Origin: CAZWLY01 sp964634465
GTDB lineage: Bacteria; Desulfobacterota; Desulfarculia; G963662305
Assembly (NCBI GenBank): GCA_964634465.1
Contig: CAZWLY010000003.1
Coordinates: 62,001-126,000 of the forward strand
Direction: 5' to 3'
DNA length: 64,000 bases
Every line of letters starts with the position of its first letter. Positions within the stretch are counted from its first letter, which is position 1. Below the pieces are notes generated by a model. That model searched no databases, was not told the DNA's origin, and saw only the letters and a list, made by a program, of their open reading frames with translations. Shown piece after piece: positions 1 to 7,940 of this stretch. Made by a program: the position numbers and the translations under genes.

Positions 1-924
1 GAGGTCTTCGGCCGCTGGCGGCCGGACATCCTGGTCGTTCTGGGAGACCGCTTCGAGATGCACGCCGCCGCCCTGGCCGCGCTGCCGTTCAGAATCCCGG
101 TCGCCCACATCCACGGCGGTGAGCTGACCTTCGGGGCCATGGACGACGCCCTGCGCCACTCGATGACCAAGCTCAGCCACCTCCACTTCGCCTCGACCGA
201 GGAGTACGGGGCCCGGATCGTCCAGATGGGCGAGGCCCCCTGGCGGGTGACCGTCTCCGGCGCGCCCTCGCTGGACAACCTGGCCGCGGTGGAGCTGCTC
301 GACGAGGCCGAACTCGAAGCGCGCTTCGGGCTCGATCTGAGCCGGCCGCCGCTTCTGGTCACCTACCACCCGGTCAGCCTGGAGTATGAGCAGACCGAGG
401 CCCAGATCGCCGCCCTCTTGGCCGCCCTGGCCGAAGCCGACCGGCCGACGGTCTTCACCCTGCCCAACGCCGATCCGGGGAATCTGACCATCCGGCGGCT
501 GATCGCCGAATTCGTCGCCGAAAGACAGACCGCCTGGCAGGTTGACAACCTGGGCACCCAGGCGTATTTCTCGCTGATGCACAAGGCCTCGGCCATGGTC
601 GGCAACTCCTCCAGCGGCATCATCGAGGCCGCCTCGTTCGAGCTGCCGGTGGTCAACATCGGCTCCCGCCAGGACGGCCGGGTCCGGGGGGCCAACGTCA
701 TCGACGTCGGCTACGCCAAAAAGGACATCCTGGCCGGAATCGAGCGGGCGACGAGCCCCGAGTTCAAGGCCGGCCTGGCCGGGCTCGAAAACCCCTACGG
801 CGATGGCAGGGCGGCGGAGAGGATCGTGGCCCGGTTGAAATCGGTGGCCTTGGATGACGATCTGATGGTCAAAAAGTTCCACGACCTTCCGCGACCAAGC
901 CGATCGGCTGGAGGCCGGCCGTGA
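1..924 (+). CDS. neuC: UDP-N-acetylglucosamine 2-epimerase (hydrolysing), NeuC/LegG type, 5' partial
   Basis: This enzyme would hydrolyse and epimerise a UDP- or GDP-linked HexNAc at C2 to release a free ManNAc-type sugar, the precursor for a nonulosonic acid. The reading frame is open to the left edge, so roughly the first 80 residues of a usual ~380-residue protein are missing; the internal ATG at 58 is not the start. Family hallmarks are the VVLGDRFEM segment, the HIHGGELTFGA segment, and GNSSSGIIEA near the C-terminus, which binds the nucleotide. Its TGA overlaps the next GTG by 4 bp (GTGA). The downstream legB/legC genes favour a LegG role on a 2,4-diacetamido sugar, but the substrate cannot be read from sequence. 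Confidence 0.88.
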   Translation, partial: EVFGRWRPDILVVLGDRFEMHAAALAALPFRIPVAHIHGGELTFGAMDDALRHSMTKLSHLHFASTEEYGARIVQMGEAPWRVTVSGAPSLDNLAAVELLDEAELEARFGLDLSRPPLLVTYHPVSLEYEQTEAQIAALLAALAEADRPTVFTLPNADPGNLTIRRLIAEFVAERQTAWQVDNLGTQAYFSLMHKASAMVGNSSSGIIEAASFELPVVNIGSRQDGRVRGANVIDVGYAKKDILAGIERATSPEFKAGLAGLENPYGDGRAAERIVARLKSVALDDDLMVKKFHDLPRPSRSAGGRP

Positions 925-1580
925 GCAGAGTCAAAGACGGGCTGTGTCTCATTCTGGGCGGCGGCGGCCACGCCAAGGTGGTCATCGACGCTCTCCTCCA
1001 GGCCGGAACCGCCGGTCCGTTGGCCATTCTGGACCCGGACGAGTCCCGCTGGGGCGAAAAGCTGATGGGCGTGCCTATTCTGGGCGGGGACGAACGTCTG
1101 GCCGAGTTGGTCAAAGAAGGCGCGGACCGATTCACCGTCGGCCTGGGCGGGGTGGGCGACACTCGGCCCCGGCAGAGGCTTTTCGAGCTGGGCCTCGGCC
1201 ACGGCCTGGAGCCGGTGACGGTGATCCACCCGGCGGCGGTCGTCTCCGATTTCGCCGCACTCGGCCCCGGCTCGCAGATAATGGCCGGCGGCGTCATCCA
1301 CGCCGGGGCCAGACTGGGGGCCAATGTCATCGTCAATTCCGGAGCGATCGTCGAGCACGATTGCAAGATAGGCGACCACGTCCATTTGGCCAGCGGAGCG
1401 ACGCTCTCCGGCCTGGTTCGGGTCGGAGAGGGAGCCCACATCGGAACGGGGGCGTCGGTCAAGCACGGAATCGTCATCGGCAAACGAGCCGTCGTCGGCG
1501 CCGGCGCGGCGGTGGTCAAGGACGTCCCGGCCGGTATGACCGTTATCGGCGTGCCGGCCAAGCCGGTGGAACAACGGTAA
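921..1580 (+). CDS. NeuD/PglD-like sugar O- or N-acetyltransferase
   Basis: Predicted cytoplasmic acetyl-CoA-dependent sugar acetyltransferase of 219 residues, the usual length for NeuD/PglD proteins. An N-terminal Rossmann-like half contains GGGGHAKVV (residues 13-21), which binds the nucleotide sugar in this family. The second half (about 100-210) is a left-handed beta-helix of hexapeptide repeats ending in VIGVPAKPV. His146 in the EHD segment matches the catalytic His of PglD-type enzymes. In this operon it could be the LegH step (N-acetylation of the 4-amino group made by LegC) or a late O-acetyltransferase; sequence alone does not separate the two. GTG start, 4 bp overlap with neuC. Confidence 0.85.
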   Translation: MSRVKDGLCLILGGGGHAKVVIDALLQAGTAGPLAILDPDESRWGEKLMGVPILGGDERLAELVKEGADRFTVGLGGVGDTRPRQRLFELGLGHGLEPVTVIHPAAVVSDFAALGPGSQIMAGGVIHAGARLGANVIVNSGAIVEHDCKIGDHVHLASGATLSGLVRVGEGAHIGTGASVKHGIVIGKRAVVGAGAAVVKDVPAGMTVIGVPAKPVEQR

Positions 1581-1607
1581 AACAACATAGGCGAGTCAAA
1601 CGAATCG

Positions 1608-2483
1608 ATGACTATCCGCATCATTCCCCGACTGGACATCAAGGGCCCCAACCTGGTCAAAGGCATCCACCTGGAAGGCTTGAGGGTCTTGGGCAAGCCG
1701 GAACGCTTCGCCCGCTACTACTACGAGCAGGGCGCGGACGAGCTCTTCTACCAGGACGCCGTGGCCAGTCTCTACGGCCGTAACAGTCTGCTCGACATCA
1801 TCGAGCGGACTGCCCGGGAGATATTCATTCCGCTGTGCGTCGGCGGGGGACTTCGGAGCGTCGAGGACGTCCGGACCGTGCTCAGGGCCGGGGCGGACAA
1901 GGTGGCCATCAACACCGCCGCCGTGGAGCGGCCGGAGTTGATCCGCGAGGCGGCCGAGGCCTTCGGCTCCTCGACCATCGTCGTCTCCATCGAGGCGATA
2001 AGGCACCCCGACGGCAGTTACGAGGCCTACACCGATTACGGCCGCCAGTCCACCAGCGTCGACGCCCTCGAGTGGGCCGAGCGCGCCGTGGAGCTGGGCG
2101 CGGGCGAATTGATGGTCACCTCGATCAACCAGGAGGGCACCGGCCAGGGCTACGATCTCACCCTGACCAGGAAGATCGCCGAGAGCGTGCCCATCCCGGT
2201 CATCGCCGCCGGCGGGGCCGGCTCGGCCGAGCACGTCCTCGAGGTCATAGAAACCGGCCGGGCCGACGCCGTCTCTCTGGCCTCCCTGCTCCACTACAAC
2301 TTCATTCGCTCGAGCCACGAGATCGACGACGATTACCGCGAGGAGGGCAACATCGAATTCCTGAAGAGCCAGCGCTCGTTTTCCAGAATCGAGGACATGG
2401 GCCTGGTCGACCTCAAGCGCTACTTGATCGAGCGCGGCGTCAACACCCGCCTCGACGACGAGTCCGAAAGGGAGGCGGTCTAG
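1608..2483 (+). CDS. hisF: HisF-like cyclase subunit of a sugar amidotransferase (HisF2 type)
   Basis: A (beta/alpha)8-barrel homologue of imidazole-glycerol-phosphate synthase HisF, 291 residues versus about 255 for the histidine enzyme. Together with the adjacent HisH and the WbpG-type protein it is expected to deliver ammonia from glutamine to an N-acetyl sugar, making an acetamidino group. Asp10 (RLDIKG) corresponds to the first catalytic Asp of HisF, but the second (Asp130 in Thermotoga HisF, in VVVAIDA) is Glu129 here (VVSIEA). No other his genes are present, which argues against a role in histidine synthesis. It ends directly before hisH (TAG then ATG). Confidence 0.85.
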   Translation: MTIRIIPRLDIKGPNLVKGIHLEGLRVLGKPERFARYYYEQGADELFYQDAVASLYGRNSLLDIIERTAREIFIPLCVGGGLRSVEDVRTVLRAGADKVAINTAAVERPELIREAAEAFGSSTIVVSIEAIRHPDGSYEAYTDYGRQSTSVDALEWAERAVELGAGELMVTSINQEGTGQGYDLTLTRKIAESVPIPVIAAGGAGSAEHVLEVIETGRADAVSLASLLHYNFIRSSHEIDDDYREEGNIEFLKSQRSFSRIEDMGLVDLKRYLIERGVNTRLDDESEREAV

Positions 2484-3182
2484 ATGGGCGTCACGGGCGG
2501 CCTCAAGGCGGCGATCGTCGATTACGGCCTGGGCAACCTCTTCTCCGTCAAGCAGGCCCTGAAGGTCGTCGGCCTGGCGGCGGCGATCACTTCCGAGCGG
2601 GCCGAGATCGAGGCGGCCGACCTGGTCATCCTGCCCGGCGTGGGCGCCTACGGCGACGCCATGGCCGCGCTCAAGCGGCTCGATCTGGCCAAGCCCCTCA
2701 AGGACCTGGCCGCGGCCGGCAAGCCGCTGGTCGGCATCTGCCTGGGGCAGCAGCTTCTGTTGTCGGAAAGCAGCGAGTTCGGGATCCACGAGGGGCTCGA
2801 CATCATTCCCGGCAAGGTCGTCCGTTTCGAAAACCCGACGGAGGAGACGGGGCGGGAGGGCGAGCGACGGTCGAAAAAGCTGAAGGTGCCCCAGGTGGGC
2901 TGGAACCGGATATTGCGGCCGGCCGGCCGGCCCGACGCCTGGGACGGCACTCCCCTGGCCGACTTGCCCGAGGGCGCCTACATGTACTTCGTCCACTCCT
3001 TCTACACCGTGCCCGACGATCCCGAGGTGGTGCTGTCGGTCTCGCGCTACGGTGATATTGAGTTTTGTTCGAGCTTGAGGTACAAAAACGTCTTCGCGTT
3101 CCAGTTCCATCCGGAGCGGAGCGGTCCCCGGGGACTATCAATCTACCGCGCCCTGGCCGAGATGGTCGGCCAAGGCGGGTAA
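2484..3182 (+). CDS. hisH: HisH-like glutamine amidotransferase subunit
   Basis: Class-I glutaminase of 232 residues, slightly longer than histidine-pathway HisH. The catalytic triad is visible: Cys86 in GICLGQQ, and His209 and Glu211 in FQFHPERSG. It should hydrolyse glutamine and pass ammonia through the HisF-like barrel to the WbpG-type synthetase encoded next. It starts with the ATG immediately after the hisF stop codon, so the pair is probably translationally coupled. An insertion around residues 115-130, rich in charged residues, is not usual for HisH and may form a contact with the WbpG partner (inference). Confidence 0.87.
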   Translation: MGVTGGLKAAIVDYGLGNLFSVKQALKVVGLAAAITSERAEIEAADLVILPGVGAYGDAMAALKRLDLAKPLKDLAAAGKPLVGICLGQQLLLSESSEFGIHEGLDIIPGKVVRFENPTEETGREGERRSKKLKVPQVGWNRILRPAGRPDAWDGTPLADLPEGAYMYFVHSFYTVPDDPEVVLSVSRYGDIEFCSSLRYKNVFAFQFHPERSGPRGLSIYRALAEMVGQGG

Positions 3183-3194
3183 GGAGCTGATTAG

Positions 3195-4403
3195 ATGGCC
3201 GAAAAACTCGAAGCCTACTTTGGACTGCCCGAGGAAGTCGTCTTTTGCAAGCGCTGCGTCATGTCCAACCAGCGCCCCTCGTCCTACCCCGAGTTCAAGC
3301 ACACCAAGGATCGGATCACGCCGACGCTTCACATCGACGAGGAGGGCGTCTGCGACGCCTGCCGCTACGCCGACAAGAAAGAGAACATCGACTGGGAGGC
3401 GAGGGAGAAGGAGCTTCAGGAGCTGTGCGACCGATTCCGCAAGAACGACGGCTCGTACGACTGCATCTGCCCCGGCTCCGGCGGTAAGGACAGCGCCTAC
3501 GCGGCCCACGTTCTGAAATACAAGTACGGCATGCACCCGCTGACCGTCACCTGGCCGCCGATCATCTACACCGACTACGGCTACAGGAACTTCCGCAACT
3601 GGATCGAGATCGGCGGCTTCGACAACATCACCTTCAACCAGAACGGCCGGGTGCACAAGCTCCTGACCCGGCTCTCCATCGAGAACCTGTTGCATCCGTT
3701 CCAGACGTTCATCCTCGGCCAGAAGAACCTGGCTCCCAAGATCGCCCTGAAGTACGACATCCCCCTCATCTTCTACGGCGAGCCCGAAGCCGAGTACGGC
3801 AACCCCATCGCCGAGACCAACACCTCGCTCAGAGACAAGTCGTACTTCGCCATGCAGGACCTGAGCGAAGTCTACCTGGGCGGCGTGTCGGTGCCGGAGC
3901 TCATCGAGCGCTACGGGCTGGAGTTGGCCGATCTGGCGCCCTACTTCCCGGCCCGGGCCGAAGATTTGGAGCGATCCAAGATCGAGGTCCACTATCTGGG
4001 CTACTACCTCAAGTGGACCCCCCAGGAGGCCTACTACTACGCCGTGGAGAACACCGGCTTCCAGGCCCGGCCGTTCAGGACCCAGGGGACCTACTCCAAG
4101 TACAACTCCATCGACGACAAGATCGACGACCTGCACTACTACACCACCTACATCAAGTTCGGTCTGGGCCGGGCCTCCTACGACGCCTCCCAGGAGATCC
4201 GCAACAAGCACCTGACCCGCGAGGAGGGCGTCGCCTTGGTCAAGCGCTTCGACGGCGAGTTCCCGGACCGCTACTTCAACGAGGTCATGGACTACCTGGA
4301 GATGGACCCGGACTACTTCCACGAACTGTGCGACAAGTTCCGTTCGCCCCACCTGTGGGTCAAGAAAGGGGGCGAGTGGAGGCTGAGGCACCAGGTTCAG
4401 TAA
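3195..4403 (+). CDS. N-acetyl sugar amidotransferase (WbpG/PseA/LegA family)
   Basis: PP-loop ATPase of 402 residues that would adenylate an N-acetyl group and let ammonia replace the oxygen, giving an acetamidino sugar. The PP-loop SGGKDS is at residues 95-100. Two CxxC pairs (Cys18/Cys21 and Cys53/Cys56) in the N-terminal region are the family's probable zinc site. It follows hisF and hisH by 12 bp, the gene set used for acetamidino sugars in Pseudomonas LPS (WbpG/HisH2/HisF2) and in Campylobacter flagellin glycans (PseA). Here the likely substrate is a legionaminic-type acid or its precursor, because legB and legC follow. Confidence 0.9.
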   Translation: MAEKLEAYFGLPEEVVFCKRCVMSNQRPSSYPEFKHTKDRITPTLHIDEEGVCDACRYADKKENIDWEAREKELQELCDRFRKNDGSYDCICPGSGGKDSAYAAHVLKYKYGMHPLTVTWPPIIYTDYGYRNFRNWIEIGGFDNITFNQNGRVHKLLTRLSIENLLHPFQTFILGQKNLAPKIALKYDIPLIFYGEPEAEYGNPIAETNTSLRDKSYFAMQDLSEVYLGGVSVPELIERYGLELADLAPYFPARAEDLERSKIEVHYLGYYLKWTPQEAYYYAVENTGFQARPFRTQGTYSKYNSIDDKIDDLHYYTTYIKFGLGRASYDASQEIRNKHLTREEGVALVKRFDGEFPDRYFNEVMDYLEMDPDYFHELCDKFRSPHLWVKKGGEWRLRHQVQ

Positions 4404-4422
4404 ACGGCCCCCCGAGGTCGGC

Positions 4423-4683
4423 ATGGATTACGGCGAGTGGATCGAACGGGAGCGCCGGGTGAGGCTGGCGATCCTCCAGAGTTCGCCGGAGATCGACCGG
4501 AGCGGCCGCTATCGGGTTTGCGAGGCCTGCGACGAGGTTTTGCTCTGCCACGAAGAGAAGTGTCCCAACTGCGACTCGGTCGCCATCGTCGCCAGGCGTC
4601 TCGACCCGACCGAGGTGGAGTCGGGACGCTGGATACGCTGCCAGCGTCGATTTGAGGGGCTGAGGCGAAACGAGCATGTATAG
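4423..4683 (+). CDS. Small cysteine-rich putative zinc-ribbon protein in the nonulosonate operon
   Basis: An 86-residue soluble protein without a family I recognise. Residues 33-50 carry two CxxC pairs (Cys33/Cys36 and Cys47/Cys50) plus Cys42, a spacing that fits a small rubredoxin-like or zinc-ribbon knuckle. It sits 19 bp after the amidotransferase and overlaps the next gene by 8 bp, so it is clearly part of the operon. The flanks are highly charged. It could be a detached zinc module helping the WbpG-type enzyme or the nucleotidyltransferase, but this is only inferred from position. Codon usage matches its neighbours, which supports it being a real gene. Confidence 0.7.
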   Translation: MDYGEWIERERRVRLAILQSSPEIDRSGRYRVCEACDEVLLCHEEKCPNCDSVAIVARRLDPTEVESGRWIRCQRRFEGLRRNEHV

Positions 4684-5761
4684 ACGGAAAGCCGACCTTT
4701 CGGAAATCTGCATCCCCCCCGACTCCACCCTCCGGGCGGCGATCACCGCCATCGATAGAAACCAGCGGGGAATCGTCCTGTTGACCGATCGGGAAGGGAC
4801 GCTCCTGGGCACGGTCAGTGACGGCGACGTCCGCCGGGCCATCCTGGACGGGGTCGGGCTGGACACGCCGGTGGTCGATCTGCTGGCCCGCAAGGACGGC
4901 TCGCCCTATCCCGAACCGGTCACCGCGCCGGTGACCGCCACTCGGGCCGAGTTGCTCGAGCTGATGCGGGAGCGGATCGTGCGCCAGGTGCCGCTCATCG
5001 ACGAGGAGGGCAAGGTGGCCGACCTGGTCATCCTCCGGGACCTGATGCCCGAGGCGAGACTCGAAGTCCAGGCGGTGATCATGGCCGGCGGCTACGGCAC
5101 CCGGCTCCGCCCGCTGACCGAAGAGCTGCCCAAGCCGCTGTTGCCGGTGGGCGAGCGGCCGCTGATGGAGCTGATGGTCGAGCAACTGAAAGAGAGCGGC
5201 GTGGACAAGGTTCTGATCACCTCCCACTACCTGCCGGAGAAGATCACCGACCACTTCGGCGACGGCAGCAAGTTCGGCATCGACCTGAGCTACGTCCACG
5301 AGGACCAGCCCCTGGGCACGGCCGGGGCCTTGGCCCTGATGGACCCGCCCGATTACCCGCTGCTGGTGATCAACGGCGACATCCTGACCCAGGTCGATTT
5401 CGCCGCCATGCTCGAGTATCACCAGGAGCAAAAGGCGGCGATGACCGTCGCCCTCAGAAAGTTCGAGATGGACGTGCCCTACGGCGTGGTCGAGTGCGAC
5501 GGGCCGAGAGTGTCGTCGATCAAGGAGAAGCCCAAGCACAGCTTCTTCATCAACGCCGGCATGTACTTGATCGAACCCGACGTCTTGAGCCTCATCCCCA
5601 AGAACCAGCGCTTCGACATGACCGAGCTGATGGACGAGTTGATCAAGACCGGCCGGTCGGTGGTCGGCTTCCCCATTCGCGAGTACTGGCTGGACATCGG
5701 CGAGCACGACGCCTACCAGAAGGCCCAGGAAGACGTCAAGAACGGGAGGTTCGGCAAATGA
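4676..5761 (+). CDS. CBS-domain sugar-1-phosphate nucleotidyltransferase (PtmE type)
   Basis: A 361-residue two-part protein. Residues 1-125 form a CBS-domain pair; residues 130-361 are a nucleotidyltransferase with the signature MAGGYGTRLRPLT (136-148) and LPKPLLPV. This architecture is that of PtmE, the glucosamine-1-phosphate guanylyltransferase that starts the GDP-linked legionaminic acid route in Campylobacter, with the CBS part probably sensing an adenine nucleotide. Its place directly before legB and legC supports that role. ATG start, 8 bp overlap with the upstream small gene and 4 bp (ATGA) overlap with legB. Confidence 0.88.
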   Translation: MYRRKADLSEICIPPDSTLRAAITAIDRNQRGIVLLTDREGTLLGTVSDGDVRRAILDGVGLDTPVVDLLARKDGSPYPEPVTAPVTATRAELLELMRERIVRQVPLIDEEGKVADLVILRDLMPEARLEVQAVIMAGGYGTRLRPLTEELPKPLLPVGERPLMELMVEQLKESGVDKVLITSHYLPEKITDHFGDGSKFGIDLSYVHEDQPLGTAGALALMDPPDYPLLVINGDILTQVDFAAMLEYHQEQKAAMTVALRKFEMDVPYGVVECDGPRVSSIKEKPKHSFFINAGMYLIEPDVLSLIPKNQRFDMTELMDELIKTGRSVVGFPIREYWLDIGEHDAYQKAQEDVKNGRFGK

Positions 5762-6741
5762 ACTTGAAAGGCACGAAGGTCCTTGTCACCGGCGCCGGCG
5801 GCTTCATCGGCTCCCATCTGGCCGAGCGGCTCGTCGAGGAGGGGGCCGAGGTCAAGGCCCTGGTCCACTACAACGCCCTGGGCCTCCGGGGTTGGCTGGA
5901 CGCCTCGCCCCTGAGCGAGCAGATGGAGATCATGGCCGGCGACGTCTGTGACCGGGACTCGGTCCGGCGGGCGATGAGCGGCTGTAAGATCGTCTTCCAC
6001 CTGGCCGCCTTGATCGCCATCCCCTACTCGTACCACGCCCCGGCCTCCTACGTTCGGACCAACGTCGAGGGGACGCTGAACGTTCTCCAGGCCGCCCGCG
6101 AGCTGGGCGTGGCCCGGGTGATCCACACCTCGACCAGCGAGGTCTACGGCACGGCGCTCTACACGCCCATCGACGAGAGACACCCCCTCCAGGGCCAGTC
6201 GCCCTATTCGGCCAGCAAGATCGGCGGCGACAAGCAGGCCGAGGCGTTCTTCCTGTCGTTCGACTTGCCGGTGGTCACGGTGAGACCCTTCAACTGTTAC
6301 GGACCCCGCCAGAGCGCCCGGGCGGTCATCCCGACCATCATCACCCAGTGTCTGGAGGGGAAAGAGGTCAAGCTGGGCAACCTCCACCCCACCCGGGACT
6401 TCACCTATGTGACCGACACTGCGGCCGGGTTCGTCGCCGCGGCCATGGCCGAGGGGGCGATCGGCAAGACCATTAACCTCGGCTCGGGCCGGGAGATATC
6501 CATCGGCGAGCTGGCCCGGCTCATCGGCAAGCTGACCGGCCGGGAGCTGGAGCTGAATCTGGACGACCAGCGCCTCCGCCCCGAGGGCAGCGAGGTCGAA
6601 CGACTCCTGGCCGACAACAGCCTGGCCCGGGAGATTCTCGACTGGCGACCGAGCGTCGGTCTGAGGGAGGGTCTCCAGCGGACCATCGACTGGCTCAAGG
6701 AAAACAAGCATCTCTACCGCCCCCAGGTCTACAATGTCTGA
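5758..6741 (+). CDS. legB: NAD-dependent 4,6-dehydratase LegB
   Basis: Extended short-chain dehydrogenase of 327 residues that would convert a nucleotide-linked GlcNAc to the 4-keto-6-deoxy sugar. Visible motifs are GAGGFIG (12-18) for NAD, TSTSEVYG with the active-site Thr/Ser (about 124-131) and YSASK with Tyr150 and Lys154. I chose the ATG at 5758 because it overlaps the previous stop by 4 bp and begins directly with the Rossmann strand; the frame stays open upstream, but that translation is not protein-like. The pairing with legC is the standard order of legionaminic acid operons. Confidence 0.9.
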   Translation: MNLKGTKVLVTGAGGFIGSHLAERLVEEGAEVKALVHYNALGLRGWLDASPLSEQMEIMAGDVCDRDSVRRAMSGCKIVFHLAALIAIPYSYHAPASYVRTNVEGTLNVLQAARELGVARVIHTSTSEVYGTALYTPIDERHPLQGQSPYSASKIGGDKQAEAFFLSFDLPVVTVRPFNCYGPRQSARAVIPTIITQCLEGKEVKLGNLHPTRDFTYVTDTAAGFVAAAMAEGAIGKTINLGSGREISIGELARLIGKLTGRELELNLDDQRLRPEGSEVERLLADNSLAREILDWRPSVGLREGLQRTIDWLKENKHLYRPQVYNV

Positions 6742-7936
6742 ACGAACCATGGTCAACCCCGGTGCGCCGCCGCCACAGGGCGTCATCCCGCTGTGCGTGC
6801 CCGAAATCAAGGGCAACGAGTGGGCCTACATCAAGGACTGTCTGGACACCAACTGGGTCTCCTCGGCCGGGGCCTACGTCGATAGGTTCGAGGCGGCGGT
6901 GGCCGACTACGTCGGCGCGGCGCACGGCGTGGCCGTGGTCAACGGCACCTCGGCCCTCCACGCGGCGCTGCTGGCGGCCGGAATCGAACCCGACGACGAG
7001 GTGCTGGTCTCGGCGCTGACCTTCATCGCCCCGGCCAACGCCGTCCGCTACGCCAACGCCCGGCCGGTGTTCATCGACGCCGAGCCCGATCACTGGCAGA
7101 TGGACCCTCAGCGGGTGGTCGATTTTCTGGACCGTGGTTGCTCGTGGTCCAACGGTCGATTGCTCAACAAGGAAACTGGCCGCCGGGTCAGGGCGATCAT
7201 CCCGGTCCACATCTTGGGCCACCCGGTGGACATGGACCCGATCGTCGAGGCGGCCGAAAAGTACGATCTGGTCGTCATCGAGGACGCCACCGAGGGGCTG
7301 GGCGCCAAGTACAAGGGCCGATCGGTCGGGCGGCTGGGCGATCTGGCCTGCTTCTCCTTCAACGGCAACAAGCTGATCACCACCGGCGGCGGCGGGATGA
7401 TCGTCACCGACGACGAGACCCTGGCCGACAAGGCCCGCTACCTGACCACCCAGGCCAAGGACGACGCCTTGGAGTACGTCCACCGCCAGGTCGGCTACAA
7501 CTACCGCCTGACCAACATCCAGGCGGCGATGGGCCTGGCCCAGATGGAGCGGCTGGACGACCACCTCGCCGCCAAGCGCAAGATCGCCGAGCGCTACCGA
7601 CAGGCGCTGTCCGACCTGCCCGGCTTGACCTCGATGCCCGAGGCGGACTGGGCCGAAAGCGCCTTCTGGCTCTATACGATCTTGATCGACGAGGCCCGAT
7701 TCGGCCTCGACAGCCGGGAGATGATCGCCCGGCTCAGGGCCGAATCCATCCAGTCCCGGCCGCTGTGGCAGCCGCTCCACCTCTCGCCGGCCCACCGGAG
7801 ATCGCCCCGGACCGACTGCCCGACGGCCGAGCGACTCAACGCCCAAGGCGTCAGCCTGCCCTGCTCGGTGGGGCTCAACCACGACGACCAGGAACGGGTG
7901 ATCGAGGCCATCCGCCGGGCAGCGTCCCACGGCTAA
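6734..7936 (+). CDS. legC: PLP-dependent sugar aminotransferase LegC
   Basis: DegT/DnrJ/EryC1-family aminotransferase of 400 residues, expected to add an amino group at C4 of the LegB product using glutamate. Lys213 in FNGNKLITTGGGG is the PLP Schiff-base lysine; the upstream VNGTSALHAAL and VIEDATEGLG segments provide phosphate- and ring-binding residues (the Asp of EDA). The gene overlaps legB by 8 bp. Length and the CSWSNGRL insertion near residue 136 are typical of LegC rather than of perosamine-type aminotransferases. Confidence 0.9.
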   Translation: MSERTMVNPGAPPPQGVIPLCVPEIKGNEWAYIKDCLDTNWVSSAGAYVDRFEAAVADYVGAAHGVAVVNGTSALHAALLAAGIEPDDEVLVSALTFIAPANAVRYANARPVFIDAEPDHWQMDPQRVVDFLDRGCSWSNGRLLNKETGRRVRAIIPVHILGHPVDMDPIVEAAEKYDLVVIEDATEGLGAKYKGRSVGRLGDLACFSFNGNKLITTGGGGMIVTDDETLADKARYLTTQAKDDALEYVHRQVGYNYRLTNIQAAMGLAQMERLDDHLAAKRKIAERYRQALSDLPGLTSMPEADWAESAFWLYTILIDEARFGLDSREMIARLRAESIQSRPLWQPLHLSPAHRRSPRTDCPTAERLNAQGVSLPCSVGLNHDDQERVIEAIRRAASHG

Positions 7937-7940
7937 GGCG

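Noticed and set aside
1608..3182. HisF and HisH as part of a histidine operon
   Set aside because: No other his genes are present, the second catalytic Asp of HisF is changed and a WbpG-type gene follows, which fits the sugar amidotransferase trio.
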